23,257 nucleotides of DNA from CBDUWP01 sp965370955 (GTDB taxonomy: Bacteria; Planctomycetota; Phycisphaerae; Sedimentisphaerales; Anaerobacaceae), in NCBI GenBank assembly GCA_965370955.1, contig CBDUWP010000011.1:1-23257 (forward strand), written 5' to 3'. How positions within the stretch are numbered: position 1 is the stretch's first letter; every line of letters starts with the position of its first letter. The translations under genes were made by a program, and so were the position numbers. Positions 1 through 8,514 of the stretch are shown here, in pieces. The notes beneath the pieces were generated by a model. That model saw only the letters and a program-made list of their open reading frames with translations, ran no database searches and had not been told where the DNA came from.

Positions 1-1
1 T

Positions 2-1036
2 GCCGTTGTCAAGGCGGTTGACAAATATGCTAACTTATTGCGAGCTGCCGTTGCAGTTGCCGGCAATGAGCATCGTTTAGGAGCTGATGAAGCCCCTCCT
101 GCTATCGTATCCATTTTTTTAGGCGATCAGTTGACGGATATTTTCGATCAGCTATTAGCTTCTGGCGGAGCAAAAACATCCAAACAGGGCGAACGATTGC
201 AACTTGGCGTTTCCACCTTGCCGCAATTTCCCAAAGACTGCACAGACCGCAATCGCACATCGCCATTTGCTTTTACAGGTAATCGGTTTGAATTTCGCAT
301 GGTTGGCTCAACCCAATCGACAGCTGGCCCAACTTTTGTCTTTAATACAATCGTGGCGGACAGCCTGTGTGACATCGCTGATGAGCTGGAAAAATCTAGT
401 GATATCGTTGGTGACGTTCAAAAGATATTATGCAAAATAGTAACCGAACATGGCCGCATCGTGTTTAACGGTGACAATTACACGCAAAGCTGGGCCGATG
501 AAGCTAAAAAACGTAATCTGCCCAATATCAAATCCACAGTTGAGGCATTAGAAACCATCACGTCAAAAGAAAATATTGCCCTGTTTGAAAAACATTGCAT
601 ATTAAGTGAAACCGAGCTCTATGCCCGCAAAGAGGTGTTGATAGATTCCTACAGTATGACCATTAACATTGAAGCCAAGACCGCTTTGGATATAGCTCAA
701 AAACAGATTCTGCCGGCTGTTTTGCTTTATAGTGAACATTTAGCCAACGCCACAAATGCAGTTACTACAGCTGGCATCGATTCCAAAACCCATAAAGCTA
801 AGCTCACCAAACTTTGTAAGCTGATAGACTCCTTAGATGTTGCAATCGATTCCCTTTCTAAAGCAGTTGAAACCGCTTCCGTCGAGAAAGACCTGATCCT
901 TCGCGCTCGTCTTTATCGCGATGAAGTAGTAACTGCTATGGACCAAGTCCGCTCTATTGCCGACAGCTTGGAATTGATTGTCGATTCTGAATTATGGCCT
1001 CTTCCGAGCTATGCTCAGATGCTGTTCTTGAAATAG
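2..1036 (+). CDS. glnN: Glutamine synthetase type III, C-terminal part (5' cut by window)
   Basis: This is the C-terminal 344 residues of a GSIII enzyme, which makes glutamine from glutamate, ammonia and ATP in the cytoplasm. The frame is open from base 2, so the TTG at 38 is not the start; residues before it continue the family pattern. Family GSIII proteins are about 700 residues, so roughly half is missing to the left. Seen here: NEHRLGADEAPPAI, LQLGVSTLPQFPKD, DRNRTSPFAFTGNRFEFRM and a NTIVADSL segment, all typical of the GSIII catalytic domain, followed by a helical C-terminal region. The stop is TAG at 1034-1036. Placement before carB and carA puts glutamine synthesis beside a glutamine-consuming enzyme, but a gap of more than 280 nt argues for separate promoters. 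The family call is firm; the symbol follows common usage for GSIII. Confidence 0.95.
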   Translation, partial: AVVKAVDKYANLLRAAVAVAGNEHRLGADEAPPAIVSIFLGDQLTDIFDQLLASGGAKTSKQGERLQLGVSTLPQFPKDCTDRNRTSPFAFTGNRFEFRMVGSTQSTAGPTFVFNTIVADSLCDIADELEKSSDIVGDVQKILCKIVTEHGRIVFNGDNYTQSWADEAKKRNLPNIKSTVEALETITSKENIALFEKHCILSETELYARKEVLIDSYSMTINIEAKTALDIAQKQILPAVLLYSEHLANATNAVTTAGIDSKTHKAKLTKLCKLIDSLDVAIDSLSKAVETASVEKDLILRARLYRDEVVTAMDQVRSIADSLELIVDSELWPLPSYAQMLFLK

Positions 1037-1130
1037 AGCAATTGAATAATTGAATACAGTGATTGCTGTGGGTATATTTTGCCGCCTTTTTTATTTTTAC
1101 CGCGAAATAGCTGCCCTTACCAGATATCTC

Positions 1131-1159
1131 TCGACAAGCCGCCGATTATATGCTACTAA
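1131..1159 (+). promoter_or_regulatory. Candidate carB promoter
   Basis: TCGACA at 1131-1136 is followed after 17 nt by TACTAA at 1154-1159. The box resembles the TACTAT -10 boxes placed before dinG and the pseudopilin in this window. Transcription would begin near 1166 and give a leader of about 150 nt containing the double-hairpin repeat. The rest of 1037-1201 is AT-rich and shows no gene. The match is imperfect, so this is tentative. Confidence 0.3.
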
Positions 1160-1201
1160 TTTACGCAATTTACAATTACGCGGCAAATTACCATTGACAA
1201 T

Positions 1202-1280
1202 AGTAAACCACCACGCCCTTACGGACGTGGGCTTTGTCGGATGCTTCCATCTACACCCTTAACGATGTAGTATTACGAAG
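1202..1280 (+). repeat. Double-hairpin repeat, copy 1 (upstream of carB)
   Basis: A 79 nt element nearly identical to 4528-4605. It opens with GTAA (1203-1206). Hairpin 1 has arms 1211-1215 and 1226-1230 (CCACG/CGTGG), an inner CC/GG pair and a TTAC loop. A small GATG-CTTC-CATC hairpin (1240-1251) can form in the linker. Hairpin 2 has arms 1251-1255 and 1266-1270 (CTACA/TGTAG). The element closes with TTAC (1273-1276), the reverse complement of the opening GTAA. The linker 1233-1250 is identical in both copies. There is no T-run, so it is not a simple terminator. It lies 43 nt before the carB ATG. It is either a REPIN-like repeat or a leader RNA. Confidence 0.8.
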
Positions 1281-1302
1281 AAAAAAATAAAGATATTTGG
1301 CT

Positions 1303-1307
1303 AGGAG
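1303..1307 (+). promoter_or_regulatory. carB ribosome binding site
   Basis: AGGAG lies 3 nt before a TTG at 1311 and 12 nt before the ATG at 1320. Neither spacing is ideal. The ATG is preferred because the protein then begins MPKRTDIKK, the usual CarB N-terminus. Confidence 0.55.
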
Positions 1308-1319
1308 CAATTGCACAAA

Positions 1320-4300
1320 ATGCCTAAACGCACAGACATAAAGAAGATACTCATCATAGGTTCTGGCCCAATCGTCATTGGCCAAGGTTGCGAATTTGAC
1401 TATTCCGGAGCTCAAGCCTGTAAGGTGTTAAAACAACATGGTTTTGAGGTCGTGCTTGTCAACAGCAATCCTGCAACGATCATGACCGATCCTGAATTAG
1501 CGGACAAAACCTACATTGAGCCAATCACTCCTGAGATTGTCGAACAAATTATCGCTAAAGAGCGTCCCGACAGTTTATTACCAACTTTAGGCGGCCAAAC
1601 CGGCTTAAATACAGCTGTCGCATTAGCTGAAAAAGGTGTTTTAGACAAATATAATGTTAAAATGCTCGGCGCAAATTTAGAATCAATCAAAAAAGCTGAA
1701 GAGCGTGACAAATTCAAAAAGGTCATTGCCGAATGTCAGCTAGATGTCCCTAAAAGCGGCTATGCCCATTCGTGGGCAGAAGCTAAAAAAATCATCAAGA
1801 CAATTCACTTTCCAGCAATCATTCGCCCCTCTTATACATTAGGCGGCATGGGCGGCAACATTGCCCAAGATATGGCTGAATACGAACGCTTTATCGAGTG
1901 GGGTTTGAATTTGAGCCCTACCAGCGAAGTTTTGGTTGAAGAATCTGTGGTCGGCTGGAAAGAATATGAATTGGAAGTGATGAGAGACTGCGCCGACAAT
2001 GTCGTGATTGTCTGCTCGATCGAAAACATTGACCCAATGGGCATTCACACTGGCGATAGTGTCACTGTAGCACCAGCCCAAACCTTGACGGACAAAGAAT
2101 ATCAAATAATGCGCGATGCTTCATTAAAAATCATCCGTGCAATCGGCGTTGAAACTGGCGGCTCAAATATTCAGTTCGCCGTCAATCCAAAAAATGGCAA
2201 GCTATATGTAATCGAAATGAACCCTCGCGTATCCCGCAGTTCAGCCTTAGCTTCAAAGGCCACCGGCTTTCCTATTGCCAAGATCGCTTCGCTTTTAGCG
2301 GTAGGTTTTACTCTCGATGAAATTCCAAACGATATCACAAAGAAAACACCAGCTTGCTTTGAGCCAACTATTGACTATTGCGTCACCAAGTGGCCCCGTT
2401 TCACATTTGAAAAATTCCCTAATACTAAACCAAATTTAACTATTCAAATGAAATCTGTCGGCGAAGCTATGGCGATTGGCCGAACATTCAAGGAATCGTT
2501 CCAAAAGGCTATTCGTTCGTTAGAAATTGACCGCTATTCGCTGGATACCAAATATATCAAGCAATCACTTTCAGATAAACAATTGACAGCCAAACTAAAA
2601 ACCAATTGCTGGGACAAGCTGTGGTATGTCGCTGAAGGTTTTCGCAGAGGTTTAGCTGTTGAGAAACTATTCAAACTGACTTCGATTGATCCTTGGTTCC
2701 TAAATAACATCAAGGACATAGTTGATCTTGAGCTAAAATTAAAATCAACCTCTTTAGCCGATTTAAGCGAAGAGCTCGCGCTGCAAGCCAAACAATATGG
2801 CTTTAGTGACAAATATTTAGCTGAGATTTTCGGCATCGATGAATATGCTTTCCGCAAACACCGTCAACAACTCGGCAAAGTCAACGCCGTCTATAAAACA
2901 GTTGATACCTGCGGCGCAGAATTTGCGGCCAGCACGCCATATTTATATTCAACTTTCGAGGATGAATGCGAATCTAATCCCACAAAAAAGCGTAAAGTCA
3001 TAATTCTCGGCGGCGGCCCAAACCGAATTGGTCAAGGAATTGAATTTGACTATTGCTGCGTTCACGCTGCGTTCGCCCTAAACGAAATCAATATCGAATC
3101 GATCATGGTCAACTGCAATCCGGAAACTGTCAGCACAGATTATGACACATCAGACAGGCTGTATTTTGAGCCCTTGACCTTTGAAGACGTTTTAACGATT
3201 GTCGAAAAGGAAAAGCCTGACGGCGTAATCGTCCAATTTGGGGGACAAACCCCATTGAAACTCGCCGATTCACTCGAACAAGCCGGCGTAAAAATCATCG
3301 GCACATCACCTGAAAGTATCCGCCTAGCTGAAGACCGCGAATATTTCAATGCACTGGTTGAACAGCTCGGCCTTCGCCAACCCTATAGCGGCACAGCCAA
3401 AAATTACAAAGAGACAGTCAAAATCGCCAAAGAATTGGGCTATCCTTTATTGATACGCCCATCGTTTGTTCTCGGCGGCCGCGCGATGGAAATAGTCTAT
3501 GACGACAGCAGCCTCGAAGCTTGTGTAGAAAATGCTATCGAAGCTTCAGGCGACCATCCGATTTTAATCGACAAATTTTTGAGTGACGCAACAGAGCTGG
3601 ATGTCGATGCTATTTGCGATGGCCATCAGGTTGTGATTGGCGGTGTGATGGAACATATAGAAGAAGCCGGTGTCCACTCCGGTGACAGTGCATGTTCATT
3701 GCCGCCTATCTCGATAAGTGATGAGCTGTTGGCAGAAATAAAACGTCAAACCACTTTGCTGGCTATGGAATTGAAAGTTAAAGGCCTGCTCAACATTCAG
3801 TTTGCCGTCAAGGGCGATGACATCTATATTTTAGAGGTCAATCCTCGCGCTTCTCGTACTGTTCCATTTGTCAGCAAAACTATCGGCGTTCCTCTAGCTA
3901 AGCTGGCAGCTAAAATCATGACCGGCATGACACTTAAAGAGCTTGGCTTTACTGAGGAAATTATTCCAACATATTACGCCGTGAAAGAAGCTGTTTTTCC
4001 ATTCTTGAAATTTCCCGGCATTGACACTACTCTCGGCCCAGAGATGCTTTCTACCGGCGAAGTGATGGGCATCAGTGACGATTTTGCGATGGCTTTCGCT
4101 AAAGCTCAAATGGCTTCAGGCAACAATCTTCCAACTGGCGGCAACGTTCTTTTCAGCGTTAAAGACAGTGACAAAGATCGCGCCGTATTAGCTGCGAAAG
4201 AGCTGCACAAAAATGGCTTTAATATCCTTGCCACCAAAGGTACCTGCATAAAATTTATAGAGCATAACATTCCCTCTGAATTTGTGCTCAAGGTTTCAGA

Positions 4301-4532
4301 AGGCCATCCTGACATTGTCGAAACCATACTCACCGGCAAGATAGATTTGATAATCAACACAACAATCGGCAAACAATCACTGGTAGATTCATTTTCGATC
4401 CGGCGAACAGCTCTTGACAGGCAGATTCCTTATGTCACCACAATTCGCGGAGCGATAGCAGTATCTAAAGCAATCGCGGCACTAAAAAATCAACCTATGG
4501 AGGTTAAGCCGATCCAAATGTATCACAAGTAA
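1320..4532 (+). CDS. carB: Carbamoyl-phosphate synthase large subunit
   Basis: CarB (1070 aa, the usual length) makes carbamoyl phosphate from bicarbonate, ATP and ammonia tunnelled from CarA, feeding pyrimidine and arginine synthesis. The two homologous halves are visible. The first ATP-grasp half (about 1-400) starts ILIIGSGPIVIGQGCEFDYS and contains MNPRVSRSSALASKATG. A linker region spans about 400-550. The second half, from about 556, starts VIILGGGPNRIGQGIEFDY and contains LEVNPRASRTVPFVSK. The C-terminal MGS-like regulatory domain (about 940-1070) carries ILATKGT and INTTIGK. The ATG at 1320 gives the conserved MPKRTDIKK start. The gene precedes carA, the reverse of the common carAB order, with 98 nt between them. 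The TAA stop lies inside repeat copy 2. Confidence 0.98.
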   Translation: MPKRTDIKKILIIGSGPIVIGQGCEFDYSGAQACKVLKQHGFEVVLVNSNPATIMTDPELADKTYIEPITPEIVEQIIAKERPDSLLPTLGGQTGLNTAVALAEKGVLDKYNVKMLGANLESIKKAEERDKFKKVIAECQLDVPKSGYAHSWAEAKKIIKTIHFPAIIRPSYTLGGMGGNIAQDMAEYERFIEWGLNLSPTSEVLVEESVVGWKEYELEVMRDCADNVVIVCSIENIDPMGIHTGDSVTVAPAQTLTDKEYQIMRDASLKIIRAIGVETGGSNIQFAVNPKNGKLYVIEMNPRVSRSSALASKATGFPIAKIASLLAVGFTLDEIPNDITKKTPACFEPTIDYCVTKWPRFTFEKFPNTKPNLTIQMKSVGEAMAIGRTFKESFQKAIRSLEIDRYSLDTKYIKQSLSDKQLTAKLKTNCWDKLWYVAEGFRRGLAVEKLFKLTSIDPWFLNNIKDIVDLELKLKSTSLADLSEELALQAKQYGFSDKYLAEIFGIDEYAFRKHRQQLGKVNAVYKTVDTCGAEFAASTPYLYSTFEDECESNPTKKRKVIILGGGPNRIGQGIEFDYCCVHAAFALNEINIESIMVNCNPETVSTDYDTSDRLYFEPLTFEDVLTIVEKEKPDGVIVQFGGQTPLKLADSLEQAGVKIIGTSPESIRLAEDREYFNALVEQLGLRQPYSGTAKNYKETVKIAKELGYPLLIRPSFVLGGRAMEIVYDDSSLEACVENAIEASGDHPILIDKFLSDATELDVDAICDGHQVVIGGVMEHIEEAGVHSGDSACSLPPISISDELLAEIKRQTTLLAMELKVKGLLNIQFAVKGDDIYILEVNPRASRTVPFVSKTIGVPLAKLAAKIMTGMTLKELGFTEEIIPTYYAVKEAVFPFLKFPGIDTTLGPEMLSTGEVMGISDDFAMAFAKAQMASGNNLPTGGNVLFSVKDSDKDRAVLAAKELHKNGFNILATKGTCIKFIEHNIPSEFVLKVSEGHPDIVETILTGKIDLIINTTIGKQSLVDSFSIRRTALDRQIPYVTTIRGAIAVSKAIAALKNQPMEVKPIQMYHK

Positions 4533-4605
4533 ACCACCATGCCCTTACGGACATGAAATTTGTCGGATGCTTCCATCTACACCCTTAGCGATGAGTATTA
4601 CGAAG
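4528..4605 (+). repeat. Double-hairpin repeat, copy 2 (between carB and carA)
   Basis: The second copy of the element at 1202-1280. GTAA is at 4529-4532 and its TAA is the carB stop codon. Hairpin 1 arms are 4538-4541 and 4552-4555. Here T4540-A4553 replaces the C1214-G1227 pair of copy 1, a compensatory change; the outermost pair is lost (C4537, A4556). Hairpin 2 (4577-4581 with 4592-4595) has lost one T relative to copy 1, leaving A4579 bulged. The element closes with TTAC at 4598-4601, 29 nt before the carA start. Similarity fades outside the GTAA and continues only as an A-rich tract after the 3' end. Confidence 0.8.
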
Positions 4606-4630
4606 GAAAATTAAATATAAAGGACTACGC

Positions 4631-5752
4631 GTGAAAGCTATTTTATTACTTGAAGATGGTACAATTTTTACTGGCCGCAGTTTCGGCGCATCCGGCACAA
4701 GTTGCGGCGAGGTGGTTTTCAATACATCCATGACCGGCTATCAGGAGATTTTGACCGACCCTTCATATAACGAACAGATAGTGACAATGACCTATCCTTT
4801 GATCGGTAATTACGGCACAAATGAAATAGACACCGAATCCCGCAAACTGTTTGTGCGAGGTTTCATCGTTAAAGAGCATTGTAACTATGCCAGCAACTGG
4901 CGGAGCAATCAATCTTTAAGCGATTATTTAGCCAGCAATAACATCATCGCATTAGAGGGTATCGACACGCGAAAACTCGTCAAACATATACGCACCGAAG
5001 GCGCTATGCGAGGAATTATCTCATCAATTGAATTTGATATTGATAAGCTCAAGGCCGAGCTTGCCGATTATCCCGGACTCGTTGGTCGCGATATTGTCAA
5101 GGATGTCACCACAGAGTCTGCTTATAAATGGACCAAACCTGTCATTGACATATTAAGTGACAAGCCGGCTAAACGCAGCTCAAAATATAAAGTTGTGGTT
5201 ATAGACTTTGGCGTCAAGCATAATATTTTACGACTTCTTTATTCGCACGGATGCGATATCGAGGTCGTTTCTGCTTCGGAATCAGCTGGAAATATCTTGG
5301 CCAAAAACCCTGACGGCGTTTTCCTTAGCAATGGTCCAGGCGATCCGGCCGCTGTCAGTTATGCTATCGATTGCGTTAAGGAACTGATTGGCAAAATTCC
5401 TATTTTCGGCATTTGTCTCGGCCATCAGATTTTATCACTGGCACTAGGCGGCAAAACCTATAAGCTTAAGTTTGGCCATCGCGGCGCAAACCATCCTGTC
5501 AAAAACTTGGCAAATGGTACTGTTGAAATCACCAGCCAAAATCACGGCTTTTGCGTGGACGTAGATTCTTTTGGTGATGCAGCGATTGAAATTACTCATA
5601 TGAATTTGAACGACAATACAGTCGAGGGCATTAGCTGCTTGGAGAAAATTGCTTTTTCAGTACAGTATCACCCGGAAGCGTCGCCCGGCCCGCATGATTC
5701 AAATTATTTATTTAAAACGTTCACAGACTTAATGGATAAGTTCAAAAAATAA
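4631..5752 (+). CDS. carA: Carbamoyl-phosphate synthase small subunit (glutaminase)
   Basis: CarA (373 aa, normal length) hydrolyses glutamine and delivers ammonia to CarB. The N-terminal domain carries FGASGTSCGEVVFNTSMTGY and GIDTRKLVKHIR. The C-terminal class I glutamine amidotransferase domain begins near residue 187 (VVVIDFGVKHNILR). Its triad is visible: Cys262 in GICLGHQ, His347 and Glu349 in VQYHPEASPGPHDS. The start is GTG at 4631 with AGGA at 4621-4624, 6 nt upstream. It follows carB by 98 nt, almost all of it occupied by repeat copy 2, so co-transcription through the repeat is likely. It is convergent with folD, with only 33 nt between the stops and no clear terminator hairpin. Confidence 0.98.
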   Translation: MKAILLLEDGTIFTGRSFGASGTSCGEVVFNTSMTGYQEILTDPSYNEQIVTMTYPLIGNYGTNEIDTESRKLFVRGFIVKEHCNYASNWRSNQSLSDYLASNNIIALEGIDTRKLVKHIRTEGAMRGIISSIEFDIDKLKAELADYPGLVGRDIVKDVTTESAYKWTKPVIDILSDKPAKRSSKYKVVVIDFGVKHNILRLLYSHGCDIEVVSASESAGNILAKNPDGVFLSNGPGDPAAVSYAIDCVKELIGKIPIFGICLGHQILSLALGGKTYKLKFGHRGANHPVKNLANGTVEITSQNHGFCVDVDSFGDAAIEITHMNLNDNTVEGISCLEKIAFSVQYHPEASPGPHDSNYLFKTFTDLMDKFKK

Positions 5753-5785
5753 CAATCGGCCTAGCTTTATTGCCCCTTGCCAAAT

Positions 5786-6670
5786 TTACAATCCGGCAGC
5801 AAGTTTTGCTGATTCGACCGTGTTATAGAGCAGCATTGTTATTGTCATTGGCCCGACTCCTCCCGGTACCGGCGTTATCATGGACGCTTTTTCTTTAACC
5901 GCCTCGAAATCGACATCGCCAACAAGCCTGTAGCCGCGTTTTTTCGAGGCATCTTCGACTCGATTAACACCGACATCTATTATGACCACCCCTTGCTTCA
6001 CCATGTCAGCTGTAATAGTGTTTGGCCTGCCAGCTGCCGCAATAATAATATCAGCTTGTTTTGTAAAACTCGCCAGATTTTTCGTTCTGGTATGACAGAC
6101 AGTGACAGTTGCATTTGCGCCAGCTTTTTTTTGTATCAGCATATTCGCTATAGGCTTTCCGACAATATTGCTTCTGCCGACCACGACAACATGTGCCCCT
6201 TCAATAGTGACATTACTTTTTATTAATAATTGTATGATACCATTTGGCGTACAGGGCAAAAACGCTTTTTCGCCAGCGACCATTTTGCCGATATTCATTG
6301 GATGAAATCCGTCGACATCTTTTTCCGGTTTGATGGCTAGCAGCACTTTTGATTCATTGATATGTTTTGGAAGCGGCAATTGCACAAGAATTCCATTGAT
6401 TTTAGGATCGCTGTTCATTGCATCTATGATTTCTAGAAGCTCGCTTTCGGTGGTTTCTGTCGGCAATTGTCGATTATCTGAATAGATACCGATCTGGTGA
6501 CAGGCTTTTTCCTTTGCCTTGACATAGGACGCCGATGCCGGATCGTCGCCAACTAATATTACGCCGAGTCCCGGCACAATATTTTTAGCTTTTAATTCTG
6601 TCACTTGCTTTGTTAACTCATCTCTAAAATCGCGGGCGACTTGCTTCCCATCAATAATCACTGCTGTCAT
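5786..6670 (-). CDS. folD: Methylene-THF dehydrogenase / methenyl-THF cyclohydrolase
   Basis: FolD (294 aa) interconverts 5,10-methylene-, 5,10-methenyl- and 10-formyl-tetrahydrofolate using NAD(P). Visible family marks: the catalytic region with Tyr49 and Lys53 (ASYVKAKEKA), QLPLPKH (97-103), DVDGFHPMNIGKM (118-130), PCTPNGIIQLL, the Rossmann segment VVVVGRSNIVGKP (161-173) and TPVPGGVGPMTITMLL near the end. The ATG at 6670 is preferred over a GTG at 6679, because a weak GAAAG lies about 8 nt before the ATG but abuts the GTG, and MTAVIIDGK is the usual N-terminus. It lies 31 nt downstream of fhs on the same strand, so the two almost certainly form an operon for formate/THF one-carbon chemistry. 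Confidence 0.97.
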   Translation of the reverse strand: MTAVIIDGKQVARDFRDELTKQVTELKAKNIVPGLGVILVGDDPASASYVKAKEKACHQIGIYSDNRQLPTETTESELLEIIDAMNSDPKINGILVQLPLPKHINESKVLLAIKPEKDVDGFHPMNIGKMVAGEKAFLPCTPNGIIQLLIKSNVTIEGAHVVVVGRSNIVGKPIANMLIQKKAGANATVTVCHTRTKNLASFTKQADIIIAAAGRPNTITADMVKQGVVIIDVGVNRVEDASKKRGYRLVGDVDFEAVKEKASMITPVPGGVGPMTITMLLYNTVESAKLAAGL

Positions 6671-6701
6671 CGGTGTCACTTTCTATTTTTTTATGTTTTA
6701 A

Positions 6702-8474
6702 CTAAAACAATCCTGTCACTTTTCCTGTTTCGACATCAACATCTATTTTTCTAAACGCCGGCGTTGACGCCGTCCCCGGCATCAGCTTAATGTCACCTGC
6801 TACCGGCACGATAAAGCCAGCCCCTTTATAGACCAAAAAATCTTTTATCGGCAACCGCCAGCTCGTCGGTCGTCCTTTCATATCAGGATTATGCGACAAA
6901 CTCAGATGTGTTTTTAACATACAGGTGCCAAGCTTTCTGGTTTGCGGATCAGCTTCTAATTTTTGGGCCTTTTCCAATGCCTTTGGAGTATAGTCGACCC
7001 CGCTTGCTCCATAAACCTCGATCGCTATCAATTCGATTTGCTTTCTTAGCGGCGTATTCAAATCATATAGGAATTTGAAATCTTTTCGATTGCTTTCATC
7101 GCAAGCCTGACAAACAGCCTCCGCTAATTCAATAGCACCTTCGCTACCTTTTAGCCAATGTTGCGAGTAGGCTGCGGTAGCTCCTGCTTGGACGGCAAAT
7201 TTTCTCACCATTTCGATTTCCGCTTTTTTATCACTCTCAAAACCATTGATGCAAACGATTGGTTTTATTCCGCTTTTTTTTACGATATCAATATGAGCCA
7301 ATAAATTTTGGCAGCCCTTTTCGAGCAGCCATAAATTCTCCTCTGTATATTCCTCATGCAGCGGCTGTCCCGGCTTTACCAGCGGGCCTCCACCGTGCAT
7401 TTTCAAAGCTCTGATAGTTGCCACGATAACAGCTACATCAGGCGTTATGCCAGACGTTCTGCATTTAAGATTCCAAAACTTCTCGAATCCGATATCCGCT
7501 CCAAAGCCGCTTTCTGTTATGTGGTAATCGGATAGTTGCAAGGCTAATTTATCAGCTAAAATTGAGCTTTGGCCGATAGCGATATTTGCAAATGGCCCGG
7601 CATGTACAAAAACCGGATTGCCTTCAATCGTTTGGATTAAGCTGGGATTTATTGTATCGACCATCCACGCCGCCATCGCCCCGTCGACCTCGAGATCAGC
7701 TGTCGTAATTTCGTTGCCAGTTTTGTCATATGCCACAACCATTTTGCTGATTCTGGTTCTCATGTCCGCCAGATTATCTGCTACAGCTAAAATCGCCATC
7801 AGTTCGCTGGAAACAGAAATTGCAAAGCCCGACTCCATTTCGAAGCCATCCATTTTGCCGCCTTTTCCGATAGTGATATTTCTTAGCGACTGCGCGCAAA
7901 AATCCATTAACCATTTGATCTGCACTCGATCAGGATCGATGTTTAATCTTTTTAGCCCTTTTGATGCAAGGATTTGATCGTCATAATTTCTTTCATGCTG
8001 CATTCTGGCTGTCAGCGCGACCATCGCCAGATTATGGGCATTTGTAATGCTATCGATATCGCCGGTAAACCGAATGGAAAAAGGCACAAGCGGAATACAT
8101 TGCGCAAGTCCGCCGCCTGCCGCAGAGCCTTTGATATTAAAAGTCGGCCCACCACTCGGCTGACGTATCGCAGCACTGGCTCTTTTACCGATTTTGCACA
8201 AGCCATCTAGCAATCCGATAGTCGTAGTAGTTTTGCCCTCACCCAGCGGCGTTGGCGTAATTGCTGTGACATCGATATATTTTGCAGTATTGTTTTTGGT
8301 TCCAATGCGGTTGATCACCTTTTGATAATCGATTTTCGCCAGCTGCTTGCCATAGGGCAAAAGCTCCTCCGATTGTATTCCCAATTCCTGTGCCACTTGA
8401 TCGATTGGCTTCATATTCTCTTCTGCCATCTCGGCGATTTGCCAATCTTCCATTGTTTTTGGATTCAGCTTCAT
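6702..8474 (-). CDS. fhs: Formate-tetrahydrofolate ligase
   Basis: Fhs (590 aa from the chosen start) joins formate to tetrahydrofolate with ATP, giving 10-formyl-THF, the substrate of FolD encoded just downstream. The P-loop region TPTPLGEGKTTTTIGL lies at about residue 73-88, followed by RQPSGGPTFNIKGSAAGGG, an FTGDIDSITNAHNLA segment, and near the end GDIKLMPGT. It is longer than the roughly 557-residue acetogen enzymes, and the region after AHNLAM (ALTARMQHERNYDD) follows a subtype different from the acetogen one as I recall it. The start is the ATG at 8474, which has AAAAAGG 6 nt upstream; the ATG at 8480 directly abuts that Shine-Dalgarno and is unlikely. Catabolic formate production or assimilation cannot be told apart from this sequence. 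Confidence 0.97.
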   Translation of the reverse strand: MKLNPKTMEDWQIAEMAEENMKPIDQVAQELGIQSEELLPYGKQLAKIDYQKVINRIGTKNNTAKYIDVTAITPTPLGEGKTTTTIGLLDGLCKIGKRASAAIRQPSGGPTFNIKGSAAGGGLAQCIPLVPFSIRFTGDIDSITNAHNLAMVALTARMQHERNYDDQILASKGLKRLNIDPDRVQIKWLMDFCAQSLRNITIGKGGKMDGFEMESGFAISVSSELMAILAVADNLADMRTRISKMVVAYDKTGNEITTADLEVDGAMAAWMVDTINPSLIQTIEGNPVFVHAGPFANIAIGQSSILADKLALQLSDYHITESGFGADIGFEKFWNLKCRTSGITPDVAVIVATIRALKMHGGGPLVKPGQPLHEEYTEENLWLLEKGCQNLLAHIDIVKKSGIKPIVCINGFESDKKAEIEMVRKFAVQAGATAAYSQHWLKGSEGAIELAEAVCQACDESNRKDFKFLYDLNTPLRKQIELIAIEVYGASGVDYTPKALEKAQKLEADPQTRKLGTCMLKTHLSLSHNPDMKGRPTSWRLPIKDFLVYKGAGFIVPVAGDIKLMPGTASTPAFRKIDVDVETGKVTGLF

Positions 8475-8514
8475 ATTCATCCTTTTTACAATAAATGTTG
8501 TCGCTGTTTTTCTT

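Noticed and set aside
1050..1262. 70-codon open frame between glnN and carB
   Set aside because: It overlaps the double-hairpin repeat, lacks a ribosome site and has no protein-like family pattern; it is most likely chance.
1202..1280. End of an IS200/IS605-type insertion sequence
   Set aside because: The CCACG-CCCTTACGG-CGTGG hairpin resembles ends of such elements, but no transposase or TnpB remnant lies nearby and two compact copies share the same ends; the REPIN-like idea fits better.
1202..1319. Transcription attenuator before carB
   Set aside because: The hairpins are not followed by a T-run and no leader peptide with suitable codons was recognised.
7618..7977. 119-codon open frame on the + strand inside fhs
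   Set aside because: It is antisense to a well conserved gene and has no ribosome site or recognisable family.
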